This document shows positions 13,718-19,584 of a stretch of 19,584 bases of DNA, one piece after another. How positions within the stretch are numbered: the first letter of the stretch is position 1; each line of letters opens with the position of its first letter. The stretch comes from a bacterium (GTDB lineage Bacteria > Patescibacteriota > Minisyncoccia > Minisyncoccales > JANBVM01): NCBI GenBank assembly GCA_030591065.1, contig JAUVBU010000006.1, positions 1 to 19,584 of the forward strand, read 5' to 3'. Position numbers and translations under genes: made by a program. The notes under the pieces were generated by a model, which did no database searches, was not told where the DNA came from, and worked only from the letters and a program-made list of their open reading frames with translations.

Positions 13718-13783
13718 TAAAATATAAAAGAGAGACTCTATTTTAAGGCTTAAAATATAAATTAAAAGATCTAAAACCATAAT

Positions 13784-15409
13784 ATGAAAAAATCAGTGGT
13801 TATTTTTTTTATCATTTCAGCTGTTTTAGCATTTACACTTAATATTTATTTTAAAAAACCAGAAACTAAATTTACATTAGTAGGGGTTGACAGAGAGAAT
13901 ATTTCGCAAGAAATTTCTGAAACAGGTCAAATTAAAAAAGGAGAAAAAGTAACTCTTGGTTTTAAATCTTCTGGAATAATTGAAAACATTTATGTCTCAA
14001 TTGGGGAAAAAATAAAAACAGGGGATGTTTTGGCAAAGTTGGAAAATGACCAACTTAAAATTCGGCTAGATAAAGCTATGGCCGGATTAAGTATCTCTCA
14101 GTCTCAATTAAACAAACTGTTAAGGGGGGCAACTTCAGAAGAAATTCAGCTTTTAGTAACTGGAGTTAATAACGCAAAAACTTCTTTAGCTTCAGCAGAG
14201 CAAAGCTTTAAAGATATAAAAGATCAGGGAGAGGAAAACCAAAAAGCTTCTTACGAAGACGCTTTAAGTGTTTTGAATAATTCTTATTTAAGAGCTACAA
14301 ATGCGTTTAACACTGTAAGCCTTATTCAAAGAACATATTTTAATACTGGTAACCAGACCAGCTTTGAAGTTGATGAAAACAAAGACAAAATAGAAGAATC
14401 AATTAATGAAATTCAGCCATATTTAAATATTGTGGAGGATTCTGGAAAAAATGAAAGTATTGATACGGCTCTTTTAAAAACAAAAGAATCTTTATCTGAT
14501 ATTTCTTTTGCCCTAAAAGATATTCGAGAAAGCTGTGAGAATCCAAACTATAAAGACTTAGTTTCATCAGCCAATAAAACAACTTTAGACGCTCAGAGGG
14601 AATATATTAATTTAGCCATAACAAACACTCTCAACGCTCAACAAGCTATCTCTTTAATAAGGTTAACTAATATTGCGAATATTAATAATTATCAATCTCA
14701 AATTAATTCAACTCAAGGACAACTAGAGGTAGCTGAAAATACACTAGCTCAGGCTACTGCGGCTCCAAGAGAGGAAGATGTTAGTTACTACGAAGCTCAG
14801 GTCTTACAAGCAGAAGCAGAGGTAAATCTTATTAGAAAACAAGTTGAAGATAGTGTTTTAAGGAGCCCAATAGACGGCCAAATTGTTCAAATTCAAAAAA
14901 GATTAGGAGAGACTGCACAATTAGCTATGGCGGTAATGTCTTTAATCCCAGAAGAATCTTTTCAAGTAGAGGTAGATATTCCCGAGGTTAGTATCGGAAA
15001 AATTAGACTGGGAAATATTTGTAAAATTACCCTTGATTCTTTCCCAGAGCAAGAATTCTTTGGCAAGGTAATAGATATTGAACCAGCTGAAACTATTCTT
15101 TCTGGTGTTGTTTATTACCGAGCAAAAGTTAGCCTTAGTGCAGAAGGCTTTAATATTAAAACTGGAATGACAGCTAATGTTATTATTATTGCTAACTCTA
15201 AAGAGAGCGTTTTAGTAGTTCCCCAAAGAGCTGTTCTATATAAGGAGGGTAAAAGAACAGTTAGAATTCCTCTTGATGATTATACTTTTGAAGAAGTTGA
15301 AGTAGGGGTTGGGCTTAAAGGAAGCGACGGAATGATAGAAATTTTATCTGGTCTAAAAGAGGGAGACAAAGTAATTACTTTTATTAAAACAAATGGCGAA
15401 AACAACTGA
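13784..15409 (+). CDS. MacA/HlyD-type membrane-fusion protein with an enlarged coiled-coil domain
   Basis: Adaptor subunit of an ABC exporter, 541 residues against about 370 for MacA. It has an N-terminal membrane anchor (about 4-23), then the first half of a lipoyl domain (GFKSSGIIENIYVSIGEKIK, 59-78, through VLAKLEND). A long helical region spans about 90-358. The second lipoyl half is VLRSPIDGQIVQIQKRLGE (358-376). Beta-barrel and membrane-proximal parts follow, with FPEQEFFGKVIDI, GMTANVII and VVPQRAVLY. The helical hairpin is about twice the usual size and is interrupted by a segment at about 180-260. Its stop overlaps the next gene by 17 nt, so it is translationally coupled to the ATPase. 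The substrate is unknown. Confidence 0.9.
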   Translation: MKKSVVIFFIISAVLAFTLNIYFKKPETKFTLVGVDRENISQEISETGQIKKGEKVTLGFKSSGIIENIYVSIGEKIKTGDVLAKLENDQLKIRLDKAMAGLSISQSQLNKLLRGATSEEIQLLVTGVNNAKTSLASAEQSFKDIKDQGEENQKASYEDALSVLNNSYLRATNAFNTVSLIQRTYFNTGNQTSFEVDENKDKIEESINEIQPYLNIVEDSGKNESIDTALLKTKESLSDISFALKDIRESCENPNYKDLVSSANKTTLDAQREYINLAITNTLNAQQAISLIRLTNIANINNYQSQINSTQGQLEVAENTLAQATAAPREEDVSYYEAQVLQAEAEVNLIRKQVEDSVLRSPIDGQIVQIQKRLGETAQLAMAVMSLIPEESFQVEVDIPEVSIGKIRLGNICKITLDSFPEQEFFGKVIDIEPAETILSGVVYYRAKVSLSAEGFNIKTGMTANVIIIANSKESVLVVPQRAVLYKEGKRTVRIPLDDYTFEEVEVGVGLKGSDGMIEILSGLKEGDKVITFIKTNGENN

Positions 15410-16121
15410 GGTAATTGAAGTTCGTGACGTAAGAAAAGAATATCGTAATGGTGCAATTAAAACAGATGTATTGCAAGGAATTAGTTTAAAAGTATTTGAA
15501 GGAGACTTCCTAGCAATTATGGGGCCATCTGGTTCCGGAAAATCAACCTTAATGCACATTATGGGTTTTTTAGATAGGCCAACTTCAGGAAGTTGTAATT
15601 TTAGGGGAAAACATATTGATAGTTTGTCTGATGATGAGTTGGCTAGAATTAGAAATAAAAAAATGGGTTTTGTTTTTCAGATGTTTAATTTATTAGCTAG
15701 AACATCTGTTTTGGATAATGTTAGATTACCTCTTTTTTATTCTGGACTAAAAGGTAAAGAAGAACTTGAATTAGCAAAAAGAGCTATTGAATTAGTGGGT
15801 CTTACTGATAGGTCTCATCATTTACCAAACCAACTTTCGGGAGGAGAAAAACAAAGAGTAGCTATCGCTAGAGCAATAGTAAATAACCCAGAAGTGATTT
15901 TTGCTGATGAGCCAACCGGCAACCTAGACAGTAAATCAGGTCAACAGATTATGGATGTTTTACAAAAACTTAACAATCAAGGACATACAATAGTTTTAGT
16001 TACTCACGAGAAATATACGGCCGAAATGGCTAAAAAAATGATTTTAATAAAAGACGGAAAAATTGTTTATAATCAAAAAGTTGACCATCGAAGATTTGCT
16101 AAAGATGGTTTTGAAAAATAA
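15393..16121 (+). CDS. ABC exporter ATPase, MacB/LolD type
   Basis: Cytoplasmic nucleotide-binding subunit of 242 residues. Walker A is GPSGSGKST (44-52), the Q-loop is FVFQ (Q96), the signature LSGGEKQ starts at 148, Walker B is VIFADEPTG (168-176), and the H-loop is VTHE (H205). The sequence [12 protein letters not shown] is typical of the MacB/LolD/SalX branch. It starts inside the adaptor gene and its stop shares one base with the ATG of the permease (TAATG), so the three genes form a tightly coupled operon. Confidence 0.95.
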   Translation: MAKTTEVIEVRDVRKEYRNGAIKTDVLQGISLKVFEGDFLAIMGPSGSGKSTLMHIMGFLDRPTSGSCNFRGKHIDSLSDDELARIRNKKMGFVFQMFNLLARTSVLDNVRLPLFYSGLKGKEELELAKRAIELVGLTDRSHHLPNQLSGGEKQRVAIARAIVNNPEVIFADEPTGNLDSKSGQQIMDVLQKLNNQGHTIVLVTHEKYTAEMAKKMILIKDGKIVYNQKVDHRRFAKDGFEK

Positions 16122-17383
16122 TGAAACTAACTGATACATTTAAAACTGCTATTATTGGATTAAAGACAAACAAAACTCGTTCGGCGTTAACTATGCTCGG
16201 AATTGTAATTGGAATAGCTGCCGTTATTACTATGAATTCTATTGGGGCTGGAGCTCAAAACTTAATTTTAAGTAGAGTAGCTTCTATGGGGTCAAACAAT
16301 ATTTTTATTGAACCTGGTCCTTGGTCTAAAAGAATGGAGAAGGGAAGTATGATGCAATCTATGGTGGAAGAGGCTAATATTACAAGCTTAAAACGTGAAG
16401 ATGCTATTGCTATAGCAAATCACCCTTTAATAGAAATGGCTGCTCCTTTTACAATGGGCGTTGGAAGAATAGTTTATTTAGATGTTGATAAAAAGAGTAG
16501 TTATTCGGGTATTACTCCAGATGGCCAAAAAATAAATGAAAATAATGTCATACTAGGACGCGATATTAATGAGGATGAGGTTAAAAGTATGGCTAAGGTA
16601 GTTGTTTTAGGCTTTACGTTAAAGGAAGATTTGTTTGGAGAGGAGGATCCTATAGGAAAAATTATTAGAATTCAAAAGACAAACTTTAGAGTTATTGGGG
16701 TGATGGAGGAACAGGGAGTGCAAATGTTTCAAAATATGGATACTTATGCTTTTATTCCTATTACTACTACTCAGAAGCTTTTATTAGGCACAGACCATGT
16801 TAAATGGATTATTGCCAAGGCTTGGGATGAAGACAGGATAGATGAAATTGTCTCTGATTTAAGGCTACTTTTAAGAGAAAGGCATAGTATTTATAATCCT
16901 AGTGGTGATTTAGCTAAAGACGATTTTAAAATAATGACTCAAAAGGAAACTGCTGATATTTTAACATCAGTTACCGGAGTTCTTACTATGTTCTTATCTA
17001 GTGTCGCGGGAATAGCTTTGGTGGTTGGGGGAATTGGAATAATGAACATTATGTTAGTTTCTGTAAACGAAAGAACTAGAGAGATCGGTTTAAGGAAAGC
17101 AGTGGGTGCTCGCAAAAAAGATATTTTAAATCAATTTTTAATGGAAGCTGTTACTCTAACCTTTTTGGGAGGAGTAATAGGTATTTTATTAGGACTTACA
17201 TTCTCTTATTTAGGGGGAGTAATATTAGGAAATATGTTAGACTTAAAGTGGTCTGCACCCCTTTCCCTAGACTCTATTTTATTATCTGCTGGAGTAGCTA
17301 TAGTAATCGGTTTAGTTTTCGGAATTTATCCGGCACGAAAAGCTGCTGAATTATCACCGATAGAAGCCTTGCGATACGAATAA
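16121..17383 (+). CDS. ABC exporter permease, MacB/FtsX type
   Basis: Membrane subunit of 420 residues. Transmembrane helix 1 lies at about 22-43 (SALTMLGIVIGIAAVITMNS). A large extracytoplasmic MacB_PCD domain covers about 45-280. Three C-terminal helices of the FtsX family follow at about 288-316, 342-368 and 386-406, with the family's VNERTREIGLRKAVGAR loop between them and a GIYPARKAAELSPIEALRYE end. It pairs with the upstream ATPase and adaptor as a mechanotransmission-type exporter. No TolC-like gene is in the window, which fits a cell without an outer membrane. Peptides, lipids or lipoproteins are possible substrates. Confidence 0.94.
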   Translation: MKLTDTFKTAIIGLKTNKTRSALTMLGIVIGIAAVITMNSIGAGAQNLILSRVASMGSNNIFIEPGPWSKRMEKGSMMQSMVEEANITSLKREDAIAIANHPLIEMAAPFTMGVGRIVYLDVDKKSSYSGITPDGQKINENNVILGRDINEDEVKSMAKVVVLGFTLKEDLFGEEDPIGKIIRIQKTNFRVIGVMEEQGVQMFQNMDTYAFIPITTTQKLLLGTDHVKWIIAKAWDEDRIDEIVSDLRLLLRERHSIYNPSGDLAKDDFKIMTQKETADILTSVTGVLTMFLSSVAGIALVVGGIGIMNIMLVSVNERTREIGLRKAVGARKKDILNQFLMEAVTLTFLGGVIGILLGLTFSYLGGVILGNMLDLKWSAPLSLDSILLSAGVAIVIGLVFGIYPARKAAELSPIEALRYE

Positions 17384-17420
17384 TTTTTAAAATTAAGATA
17401 AATTAATTCAAATTAAAATT

Positions 17421-17720
17421 ATGTATTTTTTAATTTTAGTAGCTGGATTTGGGGGTGGCGTAGTAAGGGGCTTAGTTGGATTTTTTAAACATCAATTTTC
17501 TTATAAAAACGTAGAATTTAAGTGGCCGTATTTTTTAGGAACTATTTGCTTGTCTGGTATTATCGGTCTTTCTTCTGCTCTGGCTATTAAAAATATTGGG
17601 TTTACCTTTGAGAGTTCCTTTGATCCGGCATTAAGTTTTATTATTGGTTATGCGGGAGGTGATTTTATAGAAAACATTTATAAAATTATTATAGGAAAAT
17701 CTTCTCTTCATTCTTCTTAG
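17421..17720 (+). CDS. Small glycine-rich membrane protein, family not recognised
   Basis: A 99-residue protein with an N-terminal hydrophobic segment (MYFLILVAGFGGGVVRGLVG), a middle helix at about 37-56 and a third at about 68-80 (LSFIIGYAGG). The glycine-rich first segment with an internal Arg and the compact three-helix plan resemble small holin-like or CPR hypothetical membrane proteins, but the resemblance is too weak to name. It starts 37 nt after the permease and may belong to the same transcript. Confidence 0.65.
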   Translation: MYFLILVAGFGGGVVRGLVGFFKHQFSYKNVEFKWPYFLGTICLSGIIGLSSALAIKNIGFTFESSFDPALSFIIGYAGGDFIENIYKIIIGKSSLHSS

Positions 17721-17767
17721 AAATATTGTTATAGGAACACTTTAACAACTAAGGGATATTTTTTAAA

Positions 17768-18415
17768 ATGATAAATCTTATTGATTTATTAATTAAAGAC
17801 GGGTGGTTGAGGACTCCAAGGATTATTGAAGCTTTTCGTCAGATTAAAAGAGCTGATTTTTTAGGTATTCCAGATAATAATAAACTAAAAAACAAAGATT
17901 TTTTAGCTGAAATGGACGAACCTCTACCTATAGGTTATGGCCAGACTATTTCTCAACCTTTGGTAGTAGCTTTTATGATAGAACAATTGAAACCTAAGGA
18001 GGGAGATAAAATTTTAGACATAGGGTCTGGTTCTGGGTGGACTACAGCCATCCTTTCTCATACTGTAAGCCCTACTGGAAAAGTGATAGCTCTAGAAATA
18101 ATTCCAGACCTAAAAGATTTTGGAGAAAAAAATGTTTCAAAATATAATTTTGTTAAAAATAAGGTAGCTAAATTTGTATGTGCCGACGGGTCGGTCGGAT
18201 ATAAAAAAGAAGCTCCCTTTAATAATATTTTAGTTTCTGCTTCTTCGGAAAAAATTTATCAGTCCTGGAAAGATCAACTAAAAGTGGGAGGTAGGATTGT
18301 TGCTCCGATTAAATCTTCAATTTGGGTTCTTACTAAAAAAACAGAAACTGAATTTAAAGAGGTGGAATATCCCGGGTTTTCGTTTGTTCCACTAGTGACA
18401 AAGAATGACGACTAA
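17768..18415 (+). CDS. pcm: Protein-L-isoaspartate O-methyltransferase
   Basis: SAM-dependent repair enzyme that methylates isoaspartyl residues in aged proteins. The 215-residue length is normal. The family motif IGYGQTISQPLVVAFM (about 55-70) holds the substrate-site Ser, and motif I for SAM is ILDIGSGSGWTTAIL (about 82-96). ADGSVGYKKEAPFNNILVSA and LKVGGRIVAPI follow in the usual order. The N-terminus (LRTPRIIEAFRQIKRADFL) matches the substrate lid. It ends 5 nt before mltG. Confidence 0.95.
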   Translation: MINLIDLLIKDGWLRTPRIIEAFRQIKRADFLGIPDNNKLKNKDFLAEMDEPLPIGYGQTISQPLVVAFMIEQLKPKEGDKILDIGSGSGWTTAILSHTVSPTGKVIALEIIPDLKDFGEKNVSKYNFVKNKVAKFVCADGSVGYKKEAPFNNILVSASSEKIYQSWKDQLKVGGRIVAPIKSSIWVLTKKTETEFKEVEYPGFSFVPLVTKNDD

Positions 18416-18420
18416 ATAAA

Positions 18421-19473
18421 ATGATGAGTTTTAATAAAAAAACAAAAATAATAATTTATTTTTCTCTTGTATTTATAGGATTAGCTTTTCATATTTGGAG
18501 AGAAATCAATTTACCAAATACAACCTCGCTAGAAGATAGCTTGTTTATAGTAGAGAGTGGTTGGAGTCTTTTCGATACTTCAGAAGCCTTAAAGAGAAAT
18601 GGCTTAATTAAAAGTAAAGAACTTTTTAATATCTGTGTTCTTTTTAGTGGAAATCAAAAGGGACTTCAAGCGGGAACATATAATTTAAACTTTTCAATGA
18701 GCATAGCGGGTGTTGCTCAAAAAATAATTAAAGGAGAAACAATAAAGCAAGAAATAACTATTCCTGAAGGCTGGAACTTAAGAGATATTGGTTGGTATTT
18801 TGAAAATAGGGGAATGTTTCAAGCTGAAGAGCTTTTTGAATTAGTTGGATTTCCAGCTATTGATTATTCAAAAACAAGTGATTTGCCAGAACCAAAAGAT
18901 TTTAGTTCGGACTATAACTTCTTAACAACAAAACCTCAAAATCTTTCTCTAGAAGGATATCTTTTTCCAGATACATACGAAATAGAAAAAGATAGTTCGT
19001 TAGAAGTTATTGTTAGAAAAATGTTATTGAACTTTGATATAAAACTAAATCAAGGCTTAAGAGTAGAGATAGAAAAACAAAGAAAAACAATATTTGATAT
19101 TATTGTTATGGCTTCTTTGTTGGAAAAAGAAGTAAGGGGTATTGAAGATAAAAAAATTGTTTCAGGTATTTTATGGAAAAGATTAGAAAATTACTTTCCA
19201 TTACAGGTAGATGCCACCATAGCTTATATTACAAGTAAAAAAACAACCCAGATATCAATAACGGAAACCAAAACAGAGTCTCCATATAATACCTATAAAT
19301 ACTTAGGATTACCTGTTGGTCCAATTTGTAATCCGGGAATAGAAAGTATCGAAGCAGCTATATATCCAGAAAGTAATAAATATTGGTATTATCTTTCAAC
19401 GCCAGAGGGGGAAACTATTTTTAGTAAAACTCTCTTAGAGCACAATATTGCTAAAGCAAAATATTTAAAATAA
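18421..19473 (+). CDS. mltG: Endolytic murein transglycosylase MltG (YceG)
   Basis: Inner-membrane enzyme that cleaves nascent glycan strands and sets their length. The 350-residue protein has an N-terminal membrane anchor (about 9-26), a LysM-like region, and the YceG domain with ITIPEGWNLRDI, LEGYLFPDTYEI (178-189) and MASLLEKEV (230-238). E235 aligns with the catalytic E218 of E. coli. LPVGPICNPGIESIEAAIYP and YYLSTPEGETIFSKT end the domain as usual. It shows that the cell makes peptidoglycan. The preceding gene ends 5 nt upstream, so it may share a transcript with pcm. Confidence 0.95.
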   Translation: MMSFNKKTKIIIYFSLVFIGLAFHIWREINLPNTTSLEDSLFIVESGWSLFDTSEALKRNGLIKSKELFNICVLFSGNQKGLQAGTYNLNFSMSIAGVAQKIIKGETIKQEITIPEGWNLRDIGWYFENRGMFQAEELFELVGFPAIDYSKTSDLPEPKDFSSDYNFLTTKPQNLSLEGYLFPDTYEIEKDSSLEVIVRKMLLNFDIKLNQGLRVEIEKQRKTIFDIIVMASLLEKEVRGIEDKKIVSGILWKRLENYFPLQVDATIAYITSKKTTQISITETKTESPYNTYKYLGLPVGPICNPGIESIEAAIYPESNKYWYYLSTPEGETIFSKTLLEHNIAKAKYLK

Positions 19474-19485
19474 TATTTTAAAATT

Positions 19486-19584
19486 GTGAACGAACAAGTA
19501 AAAAATAAAAAAGCATTATTAATTATTGCTTTCCGAGGATTTAAAGATCCAGAATATTTTATTACCAAAGAAACTCTAGAGGAA
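19486..19584 (+). CDS. DJ-1/PfpI-like protein, start only (cut by window edge)
   Basis: Starting at a GTG (19486), 33 codons are open to the right edge: MNEQVKNKKALLIIAFRGF followed by KDPEYFITKETLEE. The ALLIIAFRGFKDPEYF pattern resembles the first beta-strand and helix of DJ-1/PfpI proteins. The nucleophile Cys would lie outside the window. The start lies 12 nt after mltG. No ATG is nearby, so GTG is preferred, but an upstream TTG cannot be excluded. Confidence 0.6.
   Translation, partial: MNEQVKNKKALLIIAFRGFKDPEYFITKETLEE

Noticed and set aside
1..19584. UGA recoding, CRISPR arrays, insertion sequences or prophage
   Set aside because: Genes end normally at UGA and the tRNA-Trp has a CCA anticodon. 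No repeat-spacer array, transposase, integrase or attachment site was seen.

Overview
The window is AT-rich, densely packed bacterial DNA. It looks like a reduced genome of the Candidate Phyla Radiation (Patescibacteria, Parcubacteria-like). The grounds for this are gene content and style: a DUF5667/Kazal-type secreted protein, a threonyl-tRNA synthetase without its TGS domain, ribosomal proteins with long Lys/Glu-rich tails, a MacAB-like exporter without an outer-membrane partner nearby, three tRNAs without an encoded CCA, few clear Shine-Dalgarno sites, and several start codons lying almost on top of a -10 box. UGA reads as an ordinary stop. The lineage is inferred from the sequence alone.

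Layout. Positions 1-8053 are read leftward: dnaE (DNA polymerase III alpha), thrS, a secreted DUF5667/Kazal protein, a perfect hairpin terminator, then miaB, which runs off the left edge. From 8133 on, everything is read rightward. First comes an RNA-processing and ribosome block: rnhB, rpmF, nusB, rnc, rpsP, a KH-domain protein (khpA-like) and trmD. Then come tRNA-Tyr, tRNA-Thr, rpmG and tRNA-Trp. A small His-rich membrane protein follows, then a three-gene MacA/MacB-type export operon, a second small membrane protein, an isoaspartyl methyltransferase (pcm), mltG, and the start of a DJ-1/PfpI-like gene cut by the right edge.

The most striking element lies between dnaE and thrS (about 4640-4808, minus strand). 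A good promoter (TTGACA, 16 nt, TAAAAT) is followed within about 8 nt by an unlisted 17-codon ORF, MYIKNIITTTTTTTTSS, with eight consecutive threonine codons. Next come RNA segments that can form a 1:2 hairpin plus a 3:4 intrinsic terminator, or instead a competing 2:3 antiterminator. This is the full architecture of a ribosome-mediated (thrL/trpL-type) attenuator, placed directly upstream of threonyl-tRNA synthetase, where other bacteria use a T-box or a tRNA-mimic operator. Its terminator is also the only one visible after dnaE.

A second unexplained element is the 463-nt gap between rpsP and khpA. It carries two strong tandem promoters, each followed by a structured, comparatively GC-rich RNA. 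One contains a 20-bp hairpin with four G-U pairs. I could not match it to a known RNA family. Other points are the rpmG start codon 3 nt after tRNA-Thr and an odd D-loop/T-loop pair in tRNA-Tyr.
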